In this document: piece by piece, positions 9,876-18,878 of the stretch | How positions within the stretch are numbered: position 1 is the first letter of the stretch | How the letters are laid out: each line of letters opens with the position of its first letter | Assembly: GCF_038008325.1 (NCBI RefSeq) | Contig: NZ_JBBOYW010000001.1 | Span: 4,061,501 to 4,125,500 of the forward strand | DNA: 64,000 nt | Direction of reading: 5' to 3' | Source of the DNA: Lysinibacillus sp. FSL K6-0232 | GTDB taxonomy: Bacteria; Bacillota; Bacilli; Bacillales_A; Planococcaceae | Notes under the pieces: model-generated | Databases searched by the model: none | Told to the model about the DNA's origin: nothing | The model's input: the letters and a program-made list of their open reading frames with translations, nothing else | Made by a program: the position numbers and the translations under genes

Positions 9876-9923
9876 AAGCTAAAATATACAGGATCACATG
9901 AATGACCTTGTATATTTTAGCTT
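9876..9923. terminator. Bidirectional terminator between gntZ and the GGDEF gene
   Basis: A long stem pairs AAGCTAAAATATACAGG (9876-9892) with CCTTGTATATTTTAGCTT (9906-9923), with one bulge. It serves the convergent genes on both sides. Confidence 0.9.
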
Positions 9924-11447
9924 CTATTTTTGGTATATACATACTTGATTGCGTCCTGCTTGTTTTGCTGAATAGAGGGCTTTATCTGCTTTATTTAAAA
10001 GCTGGTACAATGTTTCCTCTCGATTTGTGGCTTCCGCCACACCACAGCTAATTGTAGTCGTAATTACACCTTCAGCTACTAGCAATGGCTGAGAGGCCAC
10101 ACTATGACAAAGCTGCTGTGCTAAAGCCTCTCCTTCTGCCAACGTACCACCCTTAAGTGCAAGCACAAATTCCTCACCACCATACCTTGCAAAAAGTGCT
10201 GCTTTTGTGATTAGTCTTTGACAAACCTTTACAACATGTACAAGCACCTGATCGCCAACGGCATGACCATACGTATCATTTACTTTTTTAAAATAATCAA
10301 TATCAATTAAAATCACTGTAAAGGGTGCTACGGTTTCCATCGCCTCTTGGTAAGCTTGATTACATTGCTGAAAAAATGCACGACGATTATAAATTTGCGT
10401 TAGCTCATCATAATAAGCTTGCTGCTCTAGCATTTTTTGCAAATTTTTCAGCTCTGTAATATCTGTAAAAATTAACAATAATCCTTTATCATGCTGTAGT
10501 GTTGTAATACGTACTTGATAAGTTCGAGTAGTATGAGTCAGCTCAAATTCCGTAGTTTCCAATGTAAAGGGTGTGGATTGTCCAAATATAATAGACCATA
10601 CTTGCTCAAAATCCAATCCAAACATAATTTTTGATAGCTGAGGAAACATTTTTTGACATGCTCGATTAAACTCAATTAGCCGATAGCATTGATCTAATAC
10701 TATAACCCCATCGTTCATACTATGAAATATTGCATCTTTAGCAATTGGCATCACTCTAAATAATCGAGAAGAGCGAATAGACCATAAATACAATAGCGAA
10801 GAAACCCATAAAACCATTGGAACAGGGTCAATTCCTTGTGGTGTAAAGCCCATCAAATAGATAAAGCCTGTCATCATTGAGATTAGCTGACCACACATTA
10901 ATGCAATTAATTGCCATCGGTATGCTTTAACTGTTTCTTTCCAATACGTTAAGATCAATAGAAATGCTACAAACATACAGGCAAAGGTATATACACCATG
11001 AATGATATACCATATCCCAATCTCTTGATAAATATAAGGAGCCCCAAGTACAGGGTCAATTTCGAATACGCTATAATGTAGATGGTGGATATCATTTGTA
11101 GCTACCATTATTAAATTAATAAAGGGAATAAAAAGAAGTGCTATTATTTTTATTTTTGTAATATAAAAGCCTACATAGTGCATAATAAACAATAAGCCTA
11201 GTGGAGCTGAAATAGCTATTCCAATATACTGAATAACCGTCCAAAACTTTATTGCCTCTAATGTTGTGGCGGTCATACCAAACGCACTAGCAAAGCAATA
11301 CAATGCTATAAAAGCTGTATAACCAATAAACAATTGAGCAATTTTTGTATAGTTATAGCGCTTGAGAAATACATACAAACATAAATACAAATTTAATACA
11401 CCCGATATACAGCTAAGAGTAATAACAGCAGTCAATTGGGAATTCAC
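9924..11447 (-). CDS. 7TM-PAS-GGDEF diguanylate cyclase
   Basis: A 507-residue membrane protein. Residues 1-225 hold seven hydrophobic helices of the type found in histidine-kinase-like 7TM sensor regions. Residues about 235-330 form a PAS-like domain (NDGVIVLDQCYRLIEFNRAC), joined by a short helix to a GGDEF domain. The active-site motif is RYGGEEF, so it should make cyclic di-GMP from two GTP. The expected Mg-binding IDIDYFKKVNDTYGH is intact. The start is GTG with GAGG upstream. The signal sensed is unknown. It is a single gene. Confidence 0.88.
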   Translation of the reverse strand: MNSQLTAVITLSCISGVLNLYLCLYVFLKRYNYTKIAQLFIGYTAFIALYCFASAFGMTATTLEAIKFWTVIQYIGIAISAPLGLLFIMHYVGFYITKIKIIALLFIPFINLIMVATNDIHHLHYSVFEIDPVLGAPYIYQEIGIWYIIHGVYTFACMFVAFLLILTYWKETVKAYRWQLIALMCGQLISMMTGFIYLMGFTPQGIDPVPMVLWVSSLLYLWSIRSSRLFRVMPIAKDAIFHSMNDGVIVLDQCYRLIEFNRACQKMFPQLSKIMFGLDFEQVWSIIFGQSTPFTLETTEFELTHTTRTYQVRITTLQHDKGLLLIFTDITELKNLQKMLEQQAYYDELTQIYNRRAFFQQCNQAYQEAMETVAPFTVILIDIDYFKKVNDTYGHAVGDQVLVHVVKVCQRLITKAALFARYGGEEFVLALKGGTLAEGEALAQQLCHSVASQPLLVAEGVITTTISCGVAEATNREETLYQLLNKADKALYSAKQAGRNQVCIYQK

Positions 11448-11684
11448 GTTTATGTACCTCTTTTATTTTTAATTTAGCATAAATATAAAGTTTTGTAGAT
11501 TAATTTATAAAAAGCTTTGTTACAAATTATTAATCATTTCAACTACTTCCATACATATTTCCCGTACAATATTTTCATATGGCGAATTCAAATATTATTT
11601 TCCTTTCCGACCCATCCGGAAATTTTATCGTTTTCCGACAGAAGACGCCCGCTGCAATAACTAGATGGGGGTAGTTCAAACATC

Positions 11685-11930
11685 CTTTTTACAATAAATA
11701 TATTGTCTTTACAGGCGCTCTTTCCACGATGACCCGCTTAGAGGCTGCTAAACAGGTAAATGCCTATTGAGGAATATTGCAAGGAGCTGTTACAGCAAAA
11801 ACGGATTTCATTATTCTTGGCAAAAAACGACGAGGCATTAGCACAAAGCAGAGCAACTAACCCGCCTTGGTGAGGATATTCAAATAATTGTAGAGGATGA
11901 TTTTTATGGCTTATTTCCATGCCAATAAAA
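11685..11930 (+). pseudogene. Remnant of a BRCT-domain exonuclease
   Basis: Read with one stop and one or two frameshifts, this stretch translates to fragments such as NKYIVFTGALSTMTRLEAA, then GILQGAVTAKTDFIILGKK and IQIIVEDDF. This is the shape of a C-terminal BRCT domain of the kind attached to DNA polymerase III epsilon-like exonucleases (VFTG, then VT.KT..L..G, then KQSK, then I..E..F). No exonuclease domain remains upstream. The gene has been lost except for its tail. Confidence 0.5.
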
Positions 11931-11976
11931 CCTTAAAAAATAAGACGCTGGGACAAAAGTATTTTAGCCAATCAAA

Positions 11977-12067
11977 AAGCCGAACTATTTAAGAAACAAT
12001 TGTACAGTGTTCCTTAATAGTTCGGTTTGCTCTTTTTATTGAAGGATATTTACTAAAATATCCTTCG
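11977..12067. repeat. Two consecutive hairpins, REP-like
   Basis: The first stem joins 11977-11998 to 12008-12028 (core GAACTATT / AATAGTTC). The second joins GAAGGATATTT (12041) to AAATATCCTTC (12056). Just upstream is a GCTGGGACAAAAG-type phrase that I associate with dispersed intergenic repeats in Firmicutes; that link is from memory. It could also terminate the cyclophilin gene at 12120. Confidence 0.45.
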
Positions 12068-12119
12068 GCTTTTCGAAGCTGCAATTTAGTTATGCCCTAG
12101 CCTCTTATTGTGCAATTAA

Positions 12120-12761
12120 TTATTTATGAACTTTTGGTGCTGGATAATCAAAGCCCTTTGTATCAACCTCTACCTTTTTCATTTGCTGATCCTCTAATGG
12201 CTTATCCGCACCATCTCGCTCAACCGCAACAATGGCATCAACTGTTTCCATGCCCTCAATCACTTTCCCAAAAGCAGCATACTGACCATCGAGCTGTGAT
12301 TCCTGCTCTACCATAATGAAAAATTGCGAGCCTGCAGAATTGAAGTCCTGTGAACGAGCCATTGAAATAACACCACGCTCATGCTTTAAATTATTTTCAA
12401 AACCATTTGCTGAAAACTCACCATCAATCGAATAGTCTGGACCACCCGTACCATTCCCTACTGGATCACCGCCCTGAATCATAAAGCCAGGAATTACCCT
12501 ATGAAAAATAAGCCCATCATAAAATCCCTTTTCCACTAAAGAAATAAAATTTGCAACAGTATTCGGTGCTGTAGCAGGCTCTAGTTCAATCACAATTTTT
12601 TCATCATTGCTCATAGTAATTGTTACAATCGGATTTTCCTTTACCTTTGTTGCATAATCCACCGCATCATCCGCATTATTTTTATCTTCTGTTGTGCCAC
12701 AGCCTACCAAAAGGAAGACAAGTGTTAGTAATGCTAAAAACCCTTTATAGCGTCCAACCAT
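12120..12761 (-). CDS. Lipoprotein peptidyl-prolyl isomerase, cyclophilin type
   Basis: A 213-residue protein with a lipoprotein signal peptide. The hydrophobic stretch FLALLTLVFLLVGC ends in a lipobox with Cys21 as the lipidation site. The cyclophilin fold follows, with FHRVIPGFMIQGGDPVGNG carrying the catalytic Arg and the Phe/Met/Gln active-site residues, and later SQFFIM. It should catalyse proline isomerisation of exported proteins at the outer face of the membrane. The start has TAGGAG upstream. It is a single gene. Confidence 0.9.
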   Translation of the reverse strand: MVGRYKGFLALLTLVFLLVGCGTTEDKNNADDAVDYATKVKENPIVTITMSNDEKIVIELEPATAPNTVANFISLVEKGFYDGLIFHRVIPGFMIQGGDPVGNGTGGPDYSIDGEFSANGFENNLKHERGVISMARSQDFNSAGSQFFIMVEQESQLDGQYAAFGKVIEGMETVDAIVAVERDGADKPLEDQQMKKVEVDTKGFDYPAPKVHK

Positions 12762-13577
12762 TTTTTCAACTCCTATTGATCAATATTTCGCATTATCAAC
12801 TTTATCGCATTATCCTTCTATTGTGAACAGAAACCCTTATATAAGCTACTTGAAAAATATTTATAGCTTTTCTATCTTAATAAACAAATATTCCTATGGA
12901 AAAGCCAATTTAGAAGAAACAGCAGCTTATAGTAGTAGCGCTCCTCAATAGGGTTACATATTATTAAACAACCTCTTTAAAGCTATTTTCTAAATGATTT
13001 AGAAATTACCCAAATCGTTAGAAAAAGAAAGGCTACGTATAAAATAACGATAAATGTAATTCCAATAGCACTTCTTGGTATAAACCTTAAAGATCAAATT
13101 ACAGCCATAATAGTAGCAAACTAAAACGATCTTTCCTTATTTTTGTATTCATTTTTTCAGATTAAAAGCAATGATTAAATATGCTATTGGCGGAGATATG
13201 ATAGCAATTACTATAGATGAATTCCTCCTCAAATATCAAGGTAGGCTTTCTTCATTTTTATCCATAAATCTAAATTATACCTTATATAAAATTTCATTTT
13301 TGTAAATATATAGATAAAGTGATTGTAACATATAAAAGAGAAATTTATTATGATTAAATCAAAAAATTATTGCTTGTCTATTATCTAGATATAGAATTTA
13401 TATAAAATAATTCTGCTTATGCAGATATTTTATTAAACAAGCTATCAAAATGAATCCGATAACATAGTTAAAACAATAGGTTGTTTTCTATTGGAAATCA
13501 ATGCACCATCTAATAAACCTATTATCACATTAAAAGTATACTCATGCAGGTACAAGCATTGAAATTCAACAACTTTG
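12762..13577. other. 816-bp gap, AT-rich, possible gene relic
   Basis: No full gene is visible. On the minus strand around 12987-13075 the frame reads FIPRSAIGITFIVILYVAFL and further hydrophobic residues, ending KSFRK and a stop, without a start codon. This is either the tail of a lost small membrane protein or chance. The rest is AT-rich with no clear promoter or hairpin. Confidence 0.3.
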
Positions 13578-15443
13578 TTATTCGTATACAATTCCTTTAT
13601 CAAGCATTGATTTATTTTGCACTGGATTTCCTAAAATATACATCTTTTTCAAATTAGGTAAGATCACTAAAGACTCAATATTTGGAATAGCGTTATTTTC
13701 CAAATGAAGCACCTCAATTTGTTGCCAATTCTCCATAAAGCCTAGCGATTGCAATGTGTTATCCTGCATTGTAAATGAACGTAAGACAGTCATATTTTTA
13801 AAGTAAGGCATCATTTTATTCACATCAGTTAACCAATCCCCATCATCAATTTTAAAAGAGGGTTTATAGAGAGCTAAGTGCTCTAATGTATTATTTACAA
13901 ACGGCTTTTCACTATTGATACTAAAAGAACAACCTCTACAATCAAATGTTTTTATATGCTGCAAATTAAATAACTCATCTGTTTCACTGAAAAAATATGC
14001 CTCACTTACATATAATGTTTGCAAGCTAGGTAATTGATTTAATGAGCGAATATTAATAATTTCCTCGCCCTCCACTGTGGCTAGCTGCTCCAGCTGTGGA
14101 AATTTCAATAGCTGTGCAGCATCAAAATTCGAGGAAAGATGAACAGTCAAATCATTTAATGCTGGTGCATCTAATTTAGAAATAAGGGCTTCATTCAATT
14201 CTGCCTTCTTTAAATTTGGTGCAACAATTGCTGGCACAAGCTCTTTATAATAACCTATTATTTTCAGCTCTGTTAAAGATGATAGGCTACCTATTGCCTC
14301 AAGTGAATCTAATTCGAGAAGACTTTCTAAGCTAAGCTTTGTCAAAGACTGCTTATTTCTAATAGGCTCTAAATTTGTAATATACGTGTAATTTAAGTAC
14401 AGGGACTGTAAATTTGACATGCTTTGCAGAAAATCCACTGTTTTTAAGTTTTTAGCATGCTCTATACGTAATTCACGCAATTGGCTTAATGAGTATAGTG
14501 CACTAAAATCTGTTGCATCTGTATACATAATATTTAAAGCTTGTAAATCCGTTAGCGAGGATAACCAGTTAAAATCATCGACACCATATATGGCAAATGA
14601 TTTTAACTTTAGCTGGTGTAATAAATGAAAATCTGTCACCGATTCATCAACATACGTAATTTCTAGTGACTGTAAATTCGGAAAGTCTAATAGTAAAGCA
14701 AGCTCCTGATTATTACGAATCTGTGTAGTAAGCTCTATAATTTTCGATTTATCTCCTATAAACTCCGCTACTTTCGTTAAGGATTCATTGAATGCCGTTG
14801 AATAGCTTTTTAAGCCTTTTAAATGCTCAAAGCTTATTTGATCGCTTTGCTGAATTTCATATTCATTATCTAGCTTTAGCTTCGTTAAGCCTGTAAAAGC
14901 TTCAAAATCCTTTTGCTCAATTCTTTGCTTATTTAACAGCTTATCCATCATTATATAGCTGGAAATTTCAGCCTGCTCATTTGAAAATGGATCATCAAAA
15001 CTATATTCAAAATGCCACTGCTCGTCGAAATTACGAGCAGAGAAATAGCGGATTGTTGCAATTTCTTCTTTAGTAGGTAGCGCATCCCCTTTATTGAAAA
15101 TATCCTTTAGGAAAAATAGGAGCACTTCACTTTCAGGCATTGTACGAGCTTCTACTTTATGCTGACTATCTGTTTCTGTATCCCCCAACGTAAAATACCC
15201 TAAAAACGCCACAATAATAATCACTGGTATTAACAACAGTAAAGCTTTCAATTTTGGAGGCATATGCGCTGTCTGTTGAGTAGGAGCTGCGCCATAATAA
15301 TTATTAATCGTTTGGTTAATATAATAAACTTTCTTTTCCTTCACTAATAATTCTGTTTCACAATAAGGACATTTAATCGCTTGCCCTTCCTTGTATTCAA
15401 GTTTTCCATTACAATTTGGACAATTTAATTTAATCAATGCCAT
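13578..15443 (-). CDS. Zinc-ribbon, single-TM, leucine-rich repeat protein
   Basis: A 621-residue protein with an unusual layout. Residues 1-35 form a zinc ribbon (CPNCNGK and CPYCETE, four cysteines). A hydrophobic helix follows at about residues 68-88 (ALLLLIPVIIIVAFLGYF). Residues about 180-620 are leucine-rich with the spacing LxxLxxLxLxxT and repeated units such as LQSLYLNYTYITNLEPI. With the ribbon inside and the repeats outside, it would be a membrane-anchored surface recognition protein. The function is unknown. It is divergent from the padR gene, with its ribosome-binding site (AAAAGGAGGGTGG) intact. Confidence 0.75.
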   Translation of the reverse strand: MALIKLNCPNCNGKLEYKEGQAIKCPYCETELLVKEKKVYYINQTINNYYGAAPTQQTAHMPPKLKALLLLIPVIIIVAFLGYFTLGDTETDSQHKVEARTMPESEVLLFFLKDIFNKGDALPTKEEIATIRYFSARNFDEQWHFEYSFDDPFSNEQAEISSYIMMDKLLNKQRIEQKDFEAFTGLTKLKLDNEYEIQQSDQISFEHLKGLKSYSTAFNESLTKVAEFIGDKSKIIELTTQIRNNQELALLLDFPNLQSLEITYVDESVTDFHLLHQLKLKSFAIYGVDDFNWLSSLTDLQALNIMYTDATDFSALYSLSQLRELRIEHAKNLKTVDFLQSMSNLQSLYLNYTYITNLEPIRNKQSLTKLSLESLLELDSLEAIGSLSSLTELKIIGYYKELVPAIVAPNLKKAELNEALISKLDAPALNDLTVHLSSNFDAAQLLKFPQLEQLATVEGEEIINIRSLNQLPSLQTLYVSEAYFFSETDELFNLQHIKTFDCRGCSFSINSEKPFVNNTLEHLALYKPSFKIDDGDWLTDVNKMMPYFKNMTVLRSFTMQDNTLQSLGFMENWQQIEVLHLENNAIPNIESLVILPNLKKMYILGNPVQNKSMLDKGIVYE

Positions 15444-15519
15444 TAGCCACCCTCCTTTTCATTTATTAAAGCAAATTTTGATATAGATAAAAATAGGAGA
15501 AGATACCCCTTAATTGGTC

Positions 15520-15548
15520 TTGCATTTTTTAAAACCACCCATTATCAT
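15520..15548 (+). promoter_or_regulatory. Promoter of padR operon
   Basis: A -35 box TTGCAT (15520-15525) and a -10 box TATCAT (15543-15548) at 17-base spacing, directly upstream of the palindromic operator. Confidence 0.65.
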
Positions 15549-15550
15549 AT

Positions 15551-15576
15551 ATCTAAATGATACATATCATTTAGAT
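15551..15576 (+). promoter_or_regulatory. Operator of PadR-like repressor, 26-bp perfect palindrome
   Basis: Half-sites ATCTAAATGATA and TATCATTTAGAT match perfectly around a CA dinucleotide. It lies 2 bases after the -10 box and 12 before the padR start. PadR proteins typically bind such long dyads at their own promoter, so this is probably the autoregulatory site. Confidence 0.8.
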
Positions 15577-15588
15577 AGGTGTGAAAAT

Positions 15589-16134
15589 ATGAAAAGTTAT
15601 AACGACACAACATATGCAATATTAGGAATATTAACAACGGAATGTAAATCAGGCTATGCCATTAAACAGCTGATTGATAGAAGCCTTCAGCATTTTTGGA
15701 AAATTAGCTATGGGCAAATCTATCCAACGCTTAAATTAATTTCCCAGGAAGGATTAGCAGAGGTACGCACTTCCGTGAGGGATGGAAAGCCTGATAAAAA
15801 TGAATATTATCTAACTGCAAAAGGGCTAGAGGTATTAAAAAATTGGTTAGAGCAGCCCATTGAGCAATTTCCAACAGAACGTAATGAGGTTTTGCTTAAA
15901 TTATTTTTTGGACACTATCAATCTGATGAAAGCCAACAATCACTGCTACAAAATTATAAAGAAGCGCTTAAGGGACGCTATCAAACTTATGTAGCGATCG
16001 AACATGCAATCCAGCAGGATACAAGTGAAAATTTAAAGTATTGGCTATTTACATTGGATTATGGAAAAAGGACAACACAAGCCACAATTGAATGGTGTGA
16101 TTTTACGCTTCAGCAACTTCACAAGGAGGAATAG
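15589..16134 (+). CDS. PadR-family transcriptional regulator
   Basis: A 181-residue regulator. The N-terminal winged helix (residues 5-90) has the family pattern YAILGILTTECKSGYAIKQL and YGQIYPTLKLISQEGL. The C-terminal domain is the helical Vir_act_alpha_C-type dimerisation part. I start it at the ATG at 15589, after GATAGGTG; the frame extends upstream only through the operator. It probably represses itself and the next gene, whose start is 3 bases beyond its stop. Confidence 0.88.
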   Translation: MKSYNDTTYAILGILTTECKSGYAIKQLIDRSLQHFWKISYGQIYPTLKLISQEGLAEVRTSVRDGKPDKNEYYLTAKGLEVLKNWLEQPIEQFPTERNEVLLKLFFGHYQSDESQQSLLQNYKEALKGRYQTYVAIEHAIQQDTSENLKYWLFTLDYGKRTTQATIEWCDFTLQQLHKEE

Positions 16135-16137
16135 AAC

Positions 16138-16614
16138 ATGGCTAACAAGGTTTACACTGGGCGCTATACAGTTGATAACGCAAAGGATATGGTCGTTTTT
16201 ATTATTGGCATGAGAGTAAATAAGCGCCTCGCTATTCACAAATGGTTTCCTGTATTTACAGCAATGCCTGGCATGGTGAAGGAGCTTTATACAAACAAGG
16301 AGGAGCTGGGCTTTTTATCAATGGAAAGCTATTTTGGACTGAAAACAACAACGATGATTCAATATTGGCGTTCTCTTGAGGATTTGCTTGCCTACGCGAA
16401 AAATGACAAACATTTAACTGCATGGAAGCATTTTAATCAAAAAGCTGCTGGCAATGAGGCAGTTGGTATTTATCATGAAACATATCAAATTCGTAAGGGT
16501 ACCTATGAAGCCATTTATGTCAATATGCCACACTATGGTCTAGGAAAGGCTTTACCACGTATTGCCGTGACAGCAGAAAGAAATTCTGCCTCTAAAAGGC
16601 TTAACAATGGATAA
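16138..16614 (+). CDS. DUF4188-type protein
   Basis: A 158-residue protein beginning MANKVYTGRYTVDN. The motifs FIIGMRVNKR, MIQYWRSLEDLLAYAK and GIYHETYQI fit the DUF4188 family, related to dimeric alpha-beta barrel monooxygenase-like proteins. The true reaction is not known. It follows padR by 3 bases with AAGGAGGAA before its ATG, so the two form an operon, and PadR operons often respond to toxic compounds. A terminator follows. Confidence 0.7.
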   Translation: MANKVYTGRYTVDNAKDMVVFIIGMRVNKRLAIHKWFPVFTAMPGMVKELYTNKEELGFLSMESYFGLKTTTMIQYWRSLEDLLAYAKNDKHLTAWKHFNQKAAGNEAVGIYHETYQIRKGTYEAIYVNMPHYGLGKALPRIAVTAERNSASKRLNNG

Positions 16615-16628
16615 TTTTCGTTAATAAA

Positions 16629-16665
16629 AAAGCTAGCTGATGTTTTTACAACATCAACTAGCTTT
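16629..16665 (+). terminator. Terminator of padR operon
   Basis: The stem AAAGCTAGCTGATGTT pairs with AACATCAACTAGCTTT with one mismatch. The run of A before and T within it allows use from both sides; the convergent citM-like gene ends at 16678. Confidence 0.8.
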
Positions 16666-16677
16666 AGAAATAAAAGT

Positions 16678-17979
16678 TTAAGCTCCAATCGAAATAACGC
16701 CTAAAAGTAAAGCTGCAATTGTCATAACAATCACCGTGCCAAAAGCCCATTTGATGGCAAATCGCTGTAAATCACCAAATTCTGTACCTACTAGCCCAAT
16801 CATTAAATGTGCGGCTGCTACTAACGGACTTAATACGTGTACAGGCTGTCCAATTAATGCTGCACGTCCAACTTCCGCTGCACTAATACCATAAGCCTCT
16901 GCAGTTTGTGCCAAAATCGGTAGTACACCAAAATAAAAGGCATTATTGGACATAAAGAATGTAAATGGTGCACTTAAAAAGGCAACTATAATAGCTAAAT
17001 AAGGTCCTAATGCAGGTGGAATAACAGCTACCAAAGTTTGTGCCATCGCATCGATCATGCCTGTTCCAGATATAATACCAGAGAAAATACCTGCTGCAAT
17101 TACAATCGAAACAACTGCTAATGAATTTTTAGAATGTGAAAGTAATCGCTCTTGCTGTAATTTTAAATTTGGATAATTGACTAATAGTGCAATTGCTAAT
17201 GCAATCATAAATAAAACACCTAATGACATAAAATCAAGAATTAAACAAACCATTAATGCAATCGTTAATGCTAGGTTAAACCATACTAATTTTGGTCGTT
17301 TATAAGCTACTGTTCCCGTTAAGCTTTCATCGATCTGCACGGTTTCAGTATCATCTAATGTAATAATTCCAATACGTTTACGCTCCATCATACCTAATAA
17401 AAAGGCTGCTACAATAACCCAAACAAGTCCAATTGCCATAATTGGAATCATCGGAATAAATACTTCAGAAGAATTTAATCCAAGAGAGGCCATCGCCATT
17501 GCAGAGGCTCCTCCCCATGGTGTCATATTCATAACACCCATTGAAAGCATTGCTGTTGTGGCTAACACTAAGCGGTTCATCCCTAATCTTTTATATAACG
17601 GTAATAAAGATGAAACTGTAATAATATATGTAGTTGTTCCATCACCATCTAATGCTACCATCATTGATAAGACAGCTGTCCCTACAACAATTTTTAGTGG
17701 ATCACCTTGTACAAGCTGTAAAATTTTCTTAATTAATGGATCAAATAACCCCGTATCAATCATGATACCGAAGTATAAAATCGCGAATAAAATCATAATA
17801 GCGGTCATCGCTACATTTTTTACGCCCTCTTCCATCATAGGGCCTAACTCAGTGAAATAACCACCTATCGTAGCGAAAATTATTGGTACAATCATAATGG
17901 CTACTAAAGCTGATAAACGCTTCGCCATGATTAAATACATAAATACCACTACCATCGCAAATCCTAAAAATGATAACAT
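16678..17979 (-). CDS. citM: Citrate:cation symporter, CitMHS family
   Basis: A 433-residue membrane protein with about 12 helices. It carries the CitMHS-family blocks ILYFGIMIDTGLFDP, ALDGDGTTTYIITVS and MNMTPWGGA. It should import metal-complexed citrate with protons. I chose the ATG at 17979 because GGAGGAGC lies just before it. Length and start match B. subtilis CitM, which is controlled by a CitST pair like the two genes immediately upstream here. CitH-type cation specificity cannot be excluded from sequence alone. Confidence 0.8.
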   Translation of the reverse strand: MLSFLGFAMVVVFMYLIMAKRLSALVAIMIVPIIFATIGGYFTELGPMMEEGVKNVAMTAIMILFAILYFGIMIDTGLFDPLIKKILQLVQGDPLKIVVGTAVLSMMVALDGDGTTTYIITVSSLLPLYKRLGMNRLVLATTAMLSMGVMNMTPWGGASAMAMASLGLNSSEVFIPMIPIMAIGLVWVIVAAFLLGMMERKRIGIITLDDTETVQIDESLTGTVAYKRPKLVWFNLALTIALMVCLILDFMSLGVLFMIALAIALLVNYPNLKLQQERLLSHSKNSLAVVSIVIAAGIFSGIISGTGMIDAMAQTLVAVIPPALGPYLAIIVAFLSAPFTFFMSNNAFYFGVLPILAQTAEAYGISAAEVGRAALIGQPVHVLSPLVAAAHLMIGLVGTEFGDLQRFAIKWAFGTVIVMTIAALLLGVISIGA

Positions 17980-18012
17980 ATATGCTCCTCCATACACTAA
18001 ATATTCATACTT

Positions 18013-18026
18013 ATGAAAACGTTTTA
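18013..18026. promoter_or_regulatory. Possible cre site upstream of citM-like gene
   Basis: TGAAAACGTTTTAT matches the catabolite-responsive element consensus TGWAANCGNTNWCA except at the last two positions. It lies about 35 bases before the start. Carbon-catabolite control of citM is known in B. subtilis. Confidence 0.35.
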
Positions 18027-18128
18027 TTTTTAAATATTAGCATTCTTTTGACAAATTCATATATTTTAAGGTTATTATCTATTATTTTTATTATCATCAT
18101 TTTTTTCATATTTTTCACATATAAAAAA

Positions 18129-18160
18129 AGCAATGGATAAGCATCTACTCATCCATTGCT
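18129..18160 (-). terminator. Terminator at the end of citT-like gene
   Basis: The stem AGCAATGGAT / ATCCATTGCT is followed on the minus strand by a run of T. Its upstream arm encodes the last codons of the response regulator. Confidence 0.75.
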
Positions 18161-18867
18161 GTTTGTATAACACGTCTATATTTTCTCTCAGGTCTTCCTA
18201 CATTACCATAGCCATTTTCGACTTCCATTTCATCCAAAGAAACAAGATATTCTAAATAACGTCGCATCGTTGAATAGCTAATACCAACAATTTGACTTAA
18301 TTCATCAACGCTTACGCTTGTTGTTAACGACTGAATATGCTGTCGCACTAATTTTAATGTATGCTTATCAATTCCCTTTGGGTACGTTGTTTTTGGTTTT
18401 ACTTGCTCAGTCATATCCTTCTGATTGGATTGGAATAATCGATCAATATAATCCTGATTCATACTATCATTTTCATGTAAGCTTTCACGAACGGCTTTAA
18501 ATTTATTTAAAGTAGCAACTAGCTTATCAATAATAATTGGCTTAATGAGATAGCCAAAAGCGCCACCACGAATTGCTTCACTTACCGTTTCAGTATCATT
18601 CGCTGCTGTAATCATAATAACATCAATACCACGATATTTTTGACGAATCTCCCTTAACAGCTCAATGCCATTCATATCTGGTAAAAAAACATCCAATAAA
18701 ATTAAATGTGGCTGAATCATATTTAAAATTTCTAAAGTTTGCGTACCAGAGCTCGCTGTAGCTATAACATGAAATCCCTCTAACTGATTTGTAAAATGTT
18801 TATAAATATTGACCGCATCCAAATCATCTTCGACAATGATGACATTCATCGTTTTATCATTTATCAT
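18145..18867 (-). CDS. citT: Response regulator, CitT/DctR-like
   Basis: A 240-residue regulator. The receiver domain at residues 8-125 has the acidic pair ED(D) near the start, the phospho-acceptor Asp in LILLDVFLPDMNG and a conserved Lys in LIKPI. The C-terminal DNA-binding part (about 165-235) has a helix-turn-helix, SVDELSQIVGISYSTMRRYLEYL. It is paired with the sensor 11 bases upstream, and it faces the citrate transporter gene just downstream on the same strand. It likely activates that gene when citrate is sensed. Confidence 0.88.
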   Translation of the reverse strand: MINDKTMNVIIVEDDLDAVNIYKHFTNQLEGFHVIATASSGTQTLEILNMIQPHLILLDVFLPDMNGIELLREIRQKYRGIDVIMITAANDTETVSEAIRGGAFGYLIKPIIIDKLVATLNKFKAVRESLHENDSMNQDYIDRLFQSNQKDMTEQVKPKTTYPKGIDKHTLKLVRQHIQSLTTSVSVDELSQIVGISYSTMRRYLEYLVSLDEMEVENGYGNVGRPERKYRRVIQTAMDE

Positions 18868-18878
18868 GTTAGCCCCCC

